The notes beneath the pieces are model-generated. The model was not told the origin of the DNA. It was given only the letters and a program-made list of their open reading frames with translations, and made no database searches. Below are positions 25,232-34,501 of a stretch of DNA of 64,000 nucleotides, piece by piece; within the stretch, counting starts at the first letter, position 1, and each line of letters opens with the position of its first letter. A program made the translations under genes and the position numbers. Source of the stretch: Candidatus Hydrogenedentota bacterium (lineage in GTDB: Bacteria > Hydrogenedentota > Hydrogenedentia > Hydrogenedentales > SLHB01); assembly GCA_029552745.1 (NCBI GenBank), contig JAKPDK010000121.1:1-64000 (forward strand), written 5' to 3'.

Positions 25232-27184
25232 ATGAAGGCGAGTAGACGCACCGTACTAAAGAGCCTTGCAATGGCGGGACTAACTCAGCATGGACGTGTT
25301 CATTCGGCTGAGAAACTACCTGAAGTTTTTCGAAAGAGTCAAAAACAAGATGAGAAAAGGTTGGACTGCGAGATTCTTGTGGCGGGTGGAGGTATGGCAG
25401 GCGTATGTTGTGCGCTGGCTGCCGCGCGTTGCGGTTCAAAAGTAATACTCGTTCAAGACAGGCCGGTGTTGGGTGGTAATGCTTCGAGCGAGGTTCGTCT
25501 TCACATTTGTGGCGCTGATTGTAGTGGGCGGCGCGGAATTCCGCTGTGTACTGAAGCGAGAGAGGGCGGTATTTTGGAGGAATTGCGCCTGGACAATTGT
25601 GTGCATAACCCTCAGCGTTCTGCGTCTATGCATGATTTGATCCTGTATGATAAATGTCGTCGTGAACCCAACATTACCTTGTTCCTAAACACCTCCGTCG
25701 TGGGCGTAAAGATGTCGGGAACGCGCATTAAGGATGTTATTTGTCACCGACCATCTACCGAAGATATTTTCAGGATTTCTGCCCACATTTTTGTAGACTG
25801 TACAGGCGACGGCAGATTAGGGTATGAGGCAGGTGCTCCATTTGTCCAGGGTAGAGAAGCAAAGAGCGTTTTTAACGAGAAGTATGCCCCTGAAGTGGCG
25901 GATCGTCAGACTCTGGGTTCTTCGTTGCTGTTTCAAGCCAGAGAATATGACAAACCGATGCCTTTTGAGGCGCCTCCCTGGGCGCGTAAGTTCACCGAGG
26001 AAGACCTTCGTCTTAGGCCACATCCCCCGGCTGCGGGCGAGCTCGATTACGGTTTTTGGTGGGTGGAGTGGGGTGGTCAACTTGACACGATAAAAGATAA
26101 CGAAACTATTCGTGACGAATTACTGTCACTATTTCTGGGCATATGGGACCATATCAAGAATCAGGGGGATCATGGTGCCGAATGTTGGGCATTGGAGTGG
26201 TTCGGGTTTCTTCCTGGGAAAAGGGAAAGTCGTCGTTTTGTTGGATTGTACACGTTAAATGAAAATGACGTTTTAAGCTCAAGACCTTTTGAAGATGCCA
26301 TCGCTTACGGCGGTTGGCCTATTGACTTACACCCTCCAAATGGACCCGACGCGAAAGATTCTCCACGAATCACGGGTGAGTTTGTTCCTTTTTTGTACGA
26401 CATACCTTTGAGGTCTTGTATCTCATGCAAGGTGGAGAACCTAATGTTTGCCGGGAGAAACATTTCGTGTTCTCACGTAGCCTTTGGCAGCACAAGGGTT
26501 ATGGGGACTTGTGCTGTTGTTGGTCAAGGGGTAGGCACGGCAGCGGCTTTGGCTGTTTCGGAAAAACTTACCCCCCATCGTCTTATTCAAGAACCCACGT
26601 TGGTGCGCAAAATCCAGCAACGATTGCTTCGAGATGATGCGTACCTAATTGGCTTTCGCAATTCTGATCCTGCCGATAAAGCGACTATAGCTCATATCAC
26701 CGCCTCTAGTGAAACAGAAGATGCTCCCGCGCATAGGGTGGTTTCTGGCCAGAGCCGGTCAGTTCATGGCGAACGGGGAGCCCCGCCAGACCGCGCCTTT
26801 CCGGGCACCCATAGGTGGATGAGCAACGCCGAAGCAGGTTTACCTGCCTGGCTTGAGTTACGTTGGGATGAGCCTATTAAGATACGAGAGGTGCAACTTA
26901 TTTTTGACACGGGCTTGCACCGATTGCTGACGTTACGACATTATCCGAAGTTTGCCGAAGCTGAGTTTTGGGGCAAACCCCAGCCGGAAACCGTAAAAGA
27001 CTACACGTTGGAGGGAGATGTTGAAGGCAACTGGGTTCCACTCGTATCGGTCGTCGGTAACTACCAGCGACGACGTGTTCACTCTCTTACCATGGCGCAG
27101 CCTGTGCATGCATTGCGGATATCCATTGCTTCTACGAATGGGATAGATCATGCAAGGATTTGCGAAGTTCGCGTTTACGACTGA
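25232..27184 (+). CDS. FAD-dependent oxidoreductase with Tat-like signal and C-terminal discoidin-like domain
   Basis: 650 residues. The N-terminus MKASRRTVLKSLAMAG has the RR motif of a Tat signal. The FAD_oxidored family core starts at CEILVAGGGMAGVCCALAAA (GxGxxG, about residue 46) and continues with GGNASSEVRLHICGA; the C-terminal FAD contact is NISCSHVAFGSTRVMGTCAV. Residues after about 520 resemble a discoidin/F5_F8-type beta-sandwich (WLELRWDEPIKIREVQLIFD). Substrate unknown; the location next to glycan hydrolases suggests sugar or cell-wall-derived substrates. Confidence 0.82.
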   Translation: MKASRRTVLKSLAMAGLTQHGRVHSAEKLPEVFRKSQKQDEKRLDCEILVAGGGMAGVCCALAAARCGSKVILVQDRPVLGGNASSEVRLHICGADCSGRRGIPLCTEAREGGILEELRLDNCVHNPQRSASMHDLILYDKCRREPNITLFLNTSVVGVKMSGTRIKDVICHRPSTEDIFRISAHIFVDCTGDGRLGYEAGAPFVQGREAKSVFNEKYAPEVADRQTLGSSLLFQAREYDKPMPFEAPPWARKFTEEDLRLRPHPPAAGELDYGFWWVEWGGQLDTIKDNETIRDELLSLFLGIWDHIKNQGDHGAECWALEWFGFLPGKRESRRFVGLYTLNENDVLSSRPFEDAIAYGGWPIDLHPPNGPDAKDSPRITGEFVPFLYDIPLRSCISCKVENLMFAGRNISCSHVAFGSTRVMGTCAVVGQGVGTAAALAVSEKLTPHRLIQEPTLVRKIQQRLLRDDAYLIGFRNSDPADKATIAHITASSETEDAPAHRVVSGQSRSVHGERGAPPDRAFPGTHRWMSNAEAGLPAWLELRWDEPIKIREVQLIFDTGLHRLLTLRHYPKFAEAEFWGKPQPETVKDYTLEGDVEGNWVPLVSVVGNYQRRRVHSLTMAQPVHALRISIASTNGIDHARICEVRVYD

Positions 27185-27226
27185 GACGATTGCTCAGAAA
27201 TTTCTGGAAAGGAAACATTTCTTCAG

Positions 27227-28303
27227 ATGATGACAAAACGTGAGCGCGTATTGCGTACGGCTCGATTTGAGGAAACAGACCGAGTGCCTTTATATGATAT
27301 TTTTCAAAATGATGCAGTTATTCAACACTATTCGGGACAATTTCCCACGCCAGAATTGGGTGTTCGTCCCGTGGCGTTCGCGGTGGGGCGTGCGCTGGAT
27401 ATGACCAGAATGGTGAGTGCTCCACAGCCATCGAGAGAAATTGTGCATGAAAATGGATTTCGAATCCGGACAGAACGGTGGACTTCTTGGATCGTTGAAA
27501 GACCATTTCACGATACCGAGACGTTGTTGCCATGGGTAAAACAAGAGATTCGGAGGTTATCATCTTGCAACTATTCGGACGATGATAAGAGGCGTTTTTT
27601 TGAACATATAGACACGCTCCGCGCCATCTTTGCCGAAGCAGACCCAACCGGTAGAAAGGACCCGACCGTTTTAGTTATAGAAAGTGGTGTGGGTTTGACG
27701 GAAATGTATCACAGTGTTGGAATGGAGCTTTTTTCAGAACTTATGTACGAGGCGCCGGACCTTGTGGAAGAGTGGCTAGAGACACGTCTACAACTCGAAC
27801 TGCGACGCGTCGAGCGAATCGCGGATCCGGACGTCATCCCGATTGCATTGACTTACGACGATATCGCACACAAGACGGGCACCTTGTTTTCACCTGACTG
27901 GTTACGCAAGTATTGGGTACCTCGTCTCAAACGGCTCACAGACGCTTGGCATAGCCGAGGTGTTTTGTGTCTTTTCCATTCAGATGGAAATCTCTGGGGA
28001 GTCATGAACGACCTAGTTGGTGCGGGTATTGATGGCTTAAATCCTCTTGAAACTCTGGCCGAAATGACTGTTGAAAAAGTTCGAAGTCGATATCCTAATC
28101 TTTTTCTCGCGGGAGGCATTGACGTCAGTCAGTTATTGACCGTAGGTACCCCGGATGAAGTTCGTGCTGCCTGCCAACAAGCCATCCGAGTGACTGAAGG
28201 ACGGGGGTTTTTTATGGGCTCGAGCACGGAGCTTCATTGGGAGGTTCCTCTCGAAAACGCAATTGCAATGTTTGAAACCGCGTGGGAATCGGCAAAAAAC
28301 TAG
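27227..28303 (+). CDS. Uroporphyrinogen decarboxylase-like (URO-D/MtaA superfamily) protein
   Basis: 358 residues. MTKRERVLRTARFEETDRVPLYD is the typical start of URO-D-related proteins outside haem synthesis; LFHSDGNLWGVMNDLVGAGIDGLNPLE, FLAGGIDVSQLL and the C-terminal GFFMGSS belong to the superfamily. Members like CmuA/MtaA move methyl groups to corrinoids or thiols, whereas true HemE has different N-terminal residues. It follows the oxidoreductase by 42 bases and is likely co-transcribed. The reaction is unknown. Confidence 0.8.
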   Translation: MMTKRERVLRTARFEETDRVPLYDIFQNDAVIQHYSGQFPTPELGVRPVAFAVGRALDMTRMVSAPQPSREIVHENGFRIRTERWTSWIVERPFHDTETLLPWVKQEIRRLSSCNYSDDDKRRFFEHIDTLRAIFAEADPTGRKDPTVLVIESGVGLTEMYHSVGMELFSELMYEAPDLVEEWLETRLQLELRRVERIADPDVIPIALTYDDIAHKTGTLFSPDWLRKYWVPRLKRLTDAWHSRGVLCLFHSDGNLWGVMNDLVGAGIDGLNPLETLAEMTVEKVRSRYPNLFLAGGIDVSQLLTVGTPDEVRAACQQAIRVTEGRGFFMGSSTELHWEVPLENAIAMFETAWESAKN

Positions 28304-30474
28304 TTCTTCGTAAGCACAAACGAGACTTTAGCTGACACCGGTTGTTGTTTTCCCGAGATGACGTCCATTTCAACATGAGAAAGTGCATATCTTGTGGAGA
28401 CGCCCTGGGCTACGATCTCTACACTGTGCTGTCCTTCAGAAAGTTTAGAAACATCAAGGTCATAGGCATACCCTTCTGAGACAGAGGCAACCGTTTGGGA
28501 ATCCAACTTGATCTCGTATCCGGTCGGTTTGGGCCCCAGTAATGTCCATTCCAGTTTCACAGTACGGTCGGTAACAATCTGTTTCTCAACGGGAGAGCCT
28601 ATGGCTAGCAGCGTATCTTCAGGAGCGTTTCCACGTAGTTTGTCTAGTAATGCGTGTGTTAGGTTGAGGTAATAGAACCCCCAACCCCCTTTGTCTCCAC
28701 GGTACCCCGGCGCCGTAAGAGACACGGGTTCCAAATCATCACTAAGCTCGACACTGTAGCTGTCTACATAAATGTCTCGGTTCGGCCCATAACCTTGTCC
28801 CTCAGCTTGACCCGCGAATTCGTTCCACTGGTGAAGCAAAACAACGCGGGGTCTGTCCTCTAAAGCAGCTTTAAAGGTTTCGATGTAAGTTGTGCCGCCG
28901 CGCCTTCCTTTCGCGGTTGGCCTGAGCCATCCCCCCTCTGCAAAAAACGCCGGTGTGACGGTTATAACCTCCGGCTTGCCATCACGGAAGGTTGTTACAG
29001 GACGAATGGAACCGTCCATCCATGACCAGTAACCCCGTTCGTGATGATGCGTGGACTGTAACTGAGTAGACATCCAACGAACCGTGAAATGGGCGTCGTT
29101 AACCGGCGGCTCGGTCTGTGCAACGGTGGCGGTATCCAGTATGACAATTAAGGGTTTCCCATCATAATCCAACCAAAGTCCATCGAAGCGTGGATTCATA
29201 AGGTAATTTTCATCTATCCATTGGAGGAGCTCGTTTATGGCGGTCATCGTGGTTGCCGGGCCGTTGCTCAGCCCCGGCATAAGAACCACTTTGGGTACAT
29301 CCATTCCTTCATCTCGCATTTGTGCCAGTGTTTCAAGAAGGATAGTGGTGGCATGAATAATCTCATTTGTTTCGCGCGGTCTCTCATTCCAATGTTGTTT
29401 GCCCCAGATGTGATTTGACCAGTCGGGCATTATGAAATTGATTCCGAGGTCAATGAACCACAAGATGTGTTGGCGCAATACGTCTCGGTTGTAAGAATCG
29501 TAGAAGCCCATGATCGGGACAGCATGTGCCGTTTGCCAGAAAGCATTTTTCGGTGTAAACCACGGTTCCCATTGGATGCCAACGAGGGTTTCATCATGGG
29601 GGAGAATCGGCATTTCCCGGTTTTCGACTTCGACGACTAAAGGCTTGGAAAGAACCGATTTGTTTTTCTTCAGGGTTCCAGCGAAGAGGTCCTCTCTTTT
29701 CGGTAAGCCGGGCCAATCATTCATGCTTGGAGCCCACAGACTGGAGTCACAGTTTGAAATGATTTGTGCGGCGGCACCGCTGCCGATGGACGGATTTGGC
29801 CAGTTATCGGGCTTTGTTGCCCAGGTCTCCCAGGATTCGTCGCTGATTTCCCACAAGGTCTTTTCATCGGTTTGCAGTCGGAGTGCCGCCATAAGTCCAG
29901 CAGGCCCTTCAGAGTTTTCTGCTTCTAAAGCTATGACGTTCGTTCCAGGGGTTAACAATTCTTTGATATTCGAAAACACGGAAGTCTTGTGCCACCCTTG
30001 TGCTGTCCCTAAAAGTTTCCCATTTAAGAACACGGTGCAGATGTCATCCACCACCACGTAAAGCGAGGCTTCGTGGATCGTAGCCGGAACAGTGAACGCA
30101 CGATTGAAATAAGCTTTGGACTTTGTCTCAACAGGCTTCTGTGCCCAAATAAACTTGGCAGACGAAGCTCCTTCGTAAGGTATTGCGGCGACTTCGATCC
30201 TGGCTTGTCCAATAGTGGGGAAAGGAATCAAAAAGGTTGCTTTGCCTTGGGCATCAGTTCTTTCGTGACTACCCCAACGGCGCTCGTTCACGTAGGGAAG
30301 CAAAAGACAATTCTCGAGAGGTTTGCCTGTGCCGTCCGATACTGTGGCGGTAAGAACGACGCTGTGTCCCATCGGGACCTTCTGATGATTGCACGAAAGT
30401 TCTATGCGAATGTCTTCCATACCTGTTGCACAAAGATTACATAACGTTATCATTCCAAGCACCGCAGCTGACAC
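28300..30474 (-). CDS. Secreted GH99/GH71-like glycoside hydrolase with N-terminal accessory domains
   Basis: 724 residues from GTG with a GGGAG SD. A weak N-terminal hydrophobic stretch (VLGMITLCNLCATG) is followed by an Ig-like domain, a galactose-binding-like sandwich (FNRAFTVPATIHEASLYVVV, about 125-230), then a TIM-barrel domain from about residue 290 with MPDWSNHIWG, LDYDGKPLIVILD, and LLHQWNEFAGQAEG. The Glu in WNEF is the likely catalytic acid as in GH99-type proteins. A short beta-sandwich ends the protein. It converges with the UroD-like gene with 4 bases of overlap. The exact substrate cannot be read. Confidence 0.7.
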   Translation of the reverse strand: MSAAVLGMITLCNLCATGMEDIRIELSCNHQKVPMGHSVVLTATVSDGTGKPLENCLLLPYVNERRWGSHERTDAQGKATFLIPFPTIGQARIEVAAIPYEGASSAKFIWAQKPVETKSKAYFNRAFTVPATIHEASLYVVVDDICTVFLNGKLLGTAQGWHKTSVFSNIKELLTPGTNVIALEAENSEGPAGLMAALRLQTDEKTLWEISDESWETWATKPDNWPNPSIGSGAAAQIISNCDSSLWAPSMNDWPGLPKREDLFAGTLKKNKSVLSKPLVVEVENREMPILPHDETLVGIQWEPWFTPKNAFWQTAHAVPIMGFYDSYNRDVLRQHILWFIDLGINFIMPDWSNHIWGKQHWNERPRETNEIIHATTILLETLAQMRDEGMDVPKVVLMPGLSNGPATTMTAINELLQWIDENYLMNPRFDGLWLDYDGKPLIVILDTATVAQTEPPVNDAHFTVRWMSTQLQSTHHHERGYWSWMDGSIRPVTTFRDGKPEVITVTPAFFAEGGWLRPTAKGRRGGTTYIETFKAALEDRPRVVLLHQWNEFAGQAEGQGYGPNRDIYVDSYSVELSDDLEPVSLTAPGYRGDKGGWGFYYLNLTHALLDKLRGNAPEDTLLAIGSPVEKQIVTDRTVKLEWTLLGPKPTGYEIKLDSQTVASVSEGYAYDLDVSKLSEGQHSVEIVAQGVSTRYALSHVEMDVISGKQQPVSAKVSFVLTKN

Positions 30475-30498
30475 TTCTACGCTCCCTTTATTTCTTTG

Positions 30499-31827
30499 TT
30501 ATTGCAGTTCCACACATAACACAATAACAGATTCATCATCTCGCCACTGAGGAATGGCGACGACAAAGCCTTCTGGTGTTTTCTCATAATGTAAATTATC
30601 TCTTGGGTTGCTGCCTAACGTATAAACGCTACAAATTACGCCGATATCAGAAGGCAGCACAAGTCTTCCGGTAGGTTTGTCCACCAGATGCACATAAAGG
30701 CGGTGTGCCTTGGTGGTTGTCTTTGCCCAGGGCACGCCGAGTTCAGGTCCTTTTTTTGTGCCATAGATTGACTCTCCGTTGATTCTCAACCACTCACCAA
30801 TCTCGAGTAACCTTTGCTCCATGATTTCTGGAATACGGCCATCAGCAGTAGGTCCAATATCGAGCAAAAGGTTTCCACCTCTGCTGGCAGTGTCAACCAG
30901 GAGCCTGATCAATTGCTTGCCCGTGGTATAGTCGTCAACGGTTTCATTGCGATTGTACCCGAACGAAGCCCCGATCCCCCGACATTCTTCCCAAGGGTGG
31001 TCGCTGTCTTTTTGTACGTTACCGTGTCCGTATTCGGTCGTGTAAAAGCCTCCGTGTACACCGCGGCACTCTTTTCCCCACCGATCGTTGACGACAACTT
31101 TTTCGCGGACGGGAGACTCGTTAAAAAGCCAAGCCAAAAACTCTGTTGCACGCCAGACATCGCTGGTATGTTCCCACTCACCATCCGTCCATACGAGGTC
31201 TGGTTCGTATCGTACAACTAGGTCTTTCAATTGGGGCAACATTCTTTCGGATACATATCGTTCCACATGGGTGCGATAGGTGGGATTAAACCACTCATAC
31301 AGAGAATAATAAAAACCCATTTTAAGGCCCCGCGCCTTTACTGCTTCCGAAAGATCACCGCATAAGTCCCTGTGTGGTCCCACATCAACGCTGTTCCAGT
31401 TCCAACTTTCGGCACTTGGCCACAGACAGAACCCTTCGTGGTGTTTGGAGGTTAGGACGACGTATTTAGCACCGGAACGTACAAAGATATCTGCCCAATG
31501 TTCTGGGTCAAACATTTCCGCCTTGAAAAGAGGTGCGAAATCTTGATACGCAAAGGTTTCTCCGTAATGCTTGCAATGAAACTTCCATGTTTCCCCTTCA
31601 TGATTTTGCATATCGTGCCAGTACCACTCCGCGTATTTTCCCTTGGGACCCCACGCAGGCACCGAATATACTCCCCAATGGATGAAGATTCCGAATTTTG
31701 CCTCCTCGAACCACTCCGGTATGGGGCGTTTGTCGATGGAATCCCATGTTGTTTCAAAGGGACTTTGGGCTTGTAACAGACATAACATTTTGCAAACAAG
31801 GCAGGCGCTGCTAGAAACGAAAATCAT
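30499..31827 (-). CDS. Alpha-L-fucosidase, GH29
   Basis: 442 residues with an N-terminal export signal. GH29 landmarks: WFEEAKFGIFIHWGVYSVPAW, AKYVVLTSKHHEGFCLWPS, and the nucleophile Asp in LVWTDGEWE near residue 220. It hydrolyses alpha-L-fucosides outside the cytoplasm. It lies 24 bases upstream of the GH99-like gene on the same strand, probably one transcript. Confidence 0.9.
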   Translation of the reverse strand: MIFVSSSACLVCKMLCLLQAQSPFETTWDSIDKRPIPEWFEEAKFGIFIHWGVYSVPAWGPKGKYAEWYWHDMQNHEGETWKFHCKHYGETFAYQDFAPLFKAEMFDPEHWADIFVRSGAKYVVLTSKHHEGFCLWPSAESWNWNSVDVGPHRDLCGDLSEAVKARGLKMGFYYSLYEWFNPTYRTHVERYVSERMLPQLKDLVVRYEPDLVWTDGEWEHTSDVWRATEFLAWLFNESPVREKVVVNDRWGKECRGVHGGFYTTEYGHGNVQKDSDHPWEECRGIGASFGYNRNETVDDYTTGKQLIRLLVDTASRGGNLLLDIGPTADGRIPEIMEQRLLEIGEWLRINGESIYGTKKGPELGVPWAKTTTKAHRLYVHLVDKPTGRLVLPSDIGVICSVYTLGSNPRDNLHYEKTPEGFVVAIPQWRDDESVIVLCVELQ

Positions 31828-32110
31828 GCTCTTTTCTCCTAAATGAAAAACAACGTGGTTGCATTCATAACGTTTTTGTCTTTCTGAACGTTAATTACTG
31901 TGACAGACTCGTTCAGTAACATACACGAAAGAAAATTCATACTCCATTACAATCGGTTTGGCAAAGCAGTGAAATCTGGATTGCCTTTTTGCTTAAGTTT
32001 GATCTGGAGTGATTTTTTGAAGGATACTTATAAGAACTCGTCTAGATTCTTGGTTCGGCAATGTTCCGCCAAATCTTACGTTATTGCTAAATGGAAAAGA
32101 GGAGAAGAGC

Positions 32111-32809
32111 ATGAAAAAGATTGTCGTGTTGAGTGGGAAAAGTTTATTGGCAGTTGTGGTAATGGGTGGACTGTTCGGCTTTTTGGCATACGCTGCCGAC
32201 GAAAAAACTGACGCAAAGGGAGATCTTGCCCCTCTGGAAATCAAGCTGCCACAGCCAAGTTTGGTGGGTACTCCGTTGGATTATTGGTCGGAGCGTCTAG
32301 AAGTGACTTTCAAAAAGCGGCCTCCTTTTATGGCTCCCAAAGGAGTTACCAACGTGGCATTGGGGAAATCGGTTACGGCCAGTGCAAAACCGACGTTGGG
32401 CAAATTGGAGATGATCACAGACGGTGATAAAGAAGCAAAAGATGAAAGCCTCGTGGAACTTCCGGAGGGCACTCAGTATGTGCAGATAGATCTCGGCGCT
32501 CCCCACGAAATCTATGCAATTGTGGTTTGGCATTTTCATGCGGGTGAGCGGGTATACTTTGATGTGATTTGTCGAACCGCAGATGATCCGGATTTTACCC
32601 AGAATGTCACCACTCTTTACAACAACGATCATGATAATACCTCTAAGCTCGGAGCCGGAACTGACAAAGAGTATATAGACAACTATGAAGGTCGGCTTAT
32701 AGATGCCAAAGGTACAAAAGCACGTTATGTCCGTCTGTATAGCAATGGCAACACTACCGACGACAAGAATCATTATCTTGAGGTAGAGGTATACGGCCGT
32801 CCACTTTAA
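32111..32809 (+). CDS. Secreted discoidin/F5_F8 type C-like protein
   Basis: 232 residues from ATG 32111 (AGAGGAG SD 9 bases upstream). Signal peptide ends at FLAYAADE. The C-terminal half (about 75-232) is a galactose-binding-like sandwich: TNVALGKSVTAS, QYVQIDLGAPHEIYAIVVWHF, ARYVRLYSNG, and LEVEVYG. No catalytic domain, so it may bind carbohydrate or act as an extracellular adhesin. A strong terminator follows. Confidence 0.78.
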   Translation: MKKIVVLSGKSLLAVVVMGGLFGFLAYAADEKTDAKGDLAPLEIKLPQPSLVGTPLDYWSERLEVTFKKRPPFMAPKGVTNVALGKSVTASAKPTLGKLEMITDGDKEAKDESLVELPEGTQYVQIDLGAPHEIYAIVVWHFHAGERVYFDVICRTADDPDFTQNVTTLYNNDHDNTSKLGAGTDKEYIDNYEGRLIDAKGTKARYVRLYSNGNTTDDKNHYLEVEVYGRPL

Positions 32810-32825
32810 ACAACGTTTGACTTTT

Positions 32826-32867
32826 CGGCGGGACCTTTTCAAAGTAAGGTTCCCGCCGTTTCGTTTT
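32826..32867 (+). terminator. Intrinsic terminator after the discoidin-like gene
   Basis: CGGCGGGACCTT pairs with AAGGTTCCCGCCG (one bulged T) across an 8-base loop and is followed by TTTCGTTTT. Confidence 0.85.
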
Positions 32868-32904
32868 ATGAGGTTTCTTTCGTTTACTGTGTGTCGGAAG
32901 ATAG

Positions 32905-34488
32905 GTGTTCTTATTAGGAGTGCCTAAAATTCAAAAGACCAAGATTTCGTGGTATTTAGTTGGTATTTTGTTTGCCTTCTGTGTGGCTGCTGCGTTTCGT
33001 TTTCCTCTTTTGGATAAGCGGCCGATGCACGGCGATGAGGCGAACCAGGCATATCGCACTGGGCAATTGTTAGAGACCGGGCGCTACCGTTACGACCCGC
33101 ACGAGCATCATGGTCCTACCCTCTATTACCTAACGTGGATTGTGTTGAAGGTCAGTTCCATTCGGACTTTTGCTGATACATCGGAATGGCACTTTCGTAT
33201 TGTTCCCGTTCTTTTTGGGCTGGGCTTGATTCCGTTAAGTCTACTCCTAGTTGACGGTATGGGTAGAAAGTCGGTCGCGTGGGCGTCTTTACTCACTTCT
33301 GTTTCACCCGCGATGGTCTACTACAGTAGGTATTATATTCAGGAAACTCTGCTGGTCTTTTTTTCTTTGGGTTTTATCGCATGCGGCTGGCGATACTATC
33401 GCAGTAGAACGATTTCTTGGGCAATAGCGTGTGGGTTTTTTGCCGGGCTGATGCACGCTACTAAGGAAACATGCGTACTTTCCTGGGCGGCTGCCGGCGT
33501 CGCTCTCGGTTTTGTCTACGTTGTCGACAGTCTGCTCCGAAGAAAACCCGTTTGTGCTTTTCCCCCTTATGATGTCTGTCTCGCTGTGGGAGTAGGACTC
33601 ATCGTGGCGGTTTTGACTTCGGCAATTTTCTTTTCAAGTTTTATGACGCACCCAATCGGCATTTGGGACTCTTTAAGAGCATATGCGACATATGTTCAGC
33701 GTGGTGTCAGTGAGGGTGAACTTCATCGTCATCCATGGTATTACTACTTTCAAATCTTGCTTTTCACAAAGAGAACCGCTGGACCGTGGTGGAGTGAGGC
33801 GTTTCCTTTTGTGTTTTCAATAATTGGTATCGTCTTTACTCATAGGTCTTCGCGGGATGAAAACGCTGCCGTTTTCGGACGGTTCCTCTCCTACTATGCT
33901 ATCGTTTTGGCTTTACTATACGCTCTCATACCGTATAAAACGCCATGGTGTTTGTTGAGTTTTTGGCATGCGATGGCCTTACTGGCAGGTATAGGCATTG
34001 CCGAGTGTTTGGAAAACATTTCGTTGAAGCCTGTGCGGTATGGATTTTTCTCTTTGGCTTTATGCGCTATTCTCCAGCTTTCTGTGCAGAGTTATAAAGC
34101 AAATTTTGTATACCCGGCAGATGTGCGAAATCCCTACGTCTATGCTCACACCTCCACAGCGGTTTTTCGTTTGACGAATCGTGTCACAGATATCGCGAGC
34201 CTATTAGCGTCTCCTAAAGACCTTCGAATTAACGTGATAGCCGAAAACGATGATTATTGGCCCTTACCGTGGTATTTTCGCGGTTTCCCTTGCGTCGGCT
34301 ATTGGCATGAGGTGCCCCCGCTGCCCGATGCTGACGTAGTGATTGTCTCCACCAGCCTCAGTGAAACTGTTGAACATCATTTGCAGAACTCTTATCACTC
34401 CGAGTTTCATGGTTTGCGTCCAAATGCTTTGGTAAAGCTGTATATTCGACGTGAGCTTTGGGAGAAATTTATGGCCGAAAGGGTCTGA
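32905..34488 (+). CDS. Polytopic GT39-like glycosyltransferase, TIGR03663 type
   Basis: 527 residues with about ten hydrophobic helices. The first extracytoplasmic loop has RPMHGDEANQAYRTG, including the Asp-Glu pair that is catalytic in Pmt/ArnT-type glycosyltransferases, followed by DPHEHHGPTLYYLTW, a block typical of TIGR03663. The enzyme would move a sugar from a lipid carrier on the outer face of the membrane. The GTG start is weakly supported. It converges with a dolichol-phosphate-glucosyltransferase-like gene, its plausible donor maker. Confidence 0.82.
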   Translation: MFLLGVPKIQKTKISWYLVGILFAFCVAAAFRFPLLDKRPMHGDEANQAYRTGQLLETGRYRYDPHEHHGPTLYYLTWIVLKVSSIRTFADTSEWHFRIVPVLFGLGLIPLSLLLVDGMGRKSVAWASLLTSVSPAMVYYSRYYIQETLLVFFSLGFIACGWRYYRSRTISWAIACGFFAGLMHATKETCVLSWAAAGVALGFVYVVDSLLRRKPVCAFPPYDVCLAVGVGLIVAVLTSAIFFSSFMTHPIGIWDSLRAYATYVQRGVSEGELHRHPWYYYFQILLFTKRTAGPWWSEAFPFVFSIIGIVFTHRSSRDENAAVFGRFLSYYAIVLALLYALIPYKTPWCLLSFWHAMALLAGIGIAECLENISLKPVRYGFFSLALCAILQLSVQSYKANFVYPADVRNPYVYAHTSTAVFRLTNRVTDIASLLASPKDLRINVIAENDDYWPLPWYFRGFPCVGYWHEVPPLPDADVVIVSTSLSETVEHHLQNSYHSEFHGLRPNALVKLYIRRELWEKFMAERV

Positions 34489-34501
34489 CGTTTTCGGGGG
34501 G

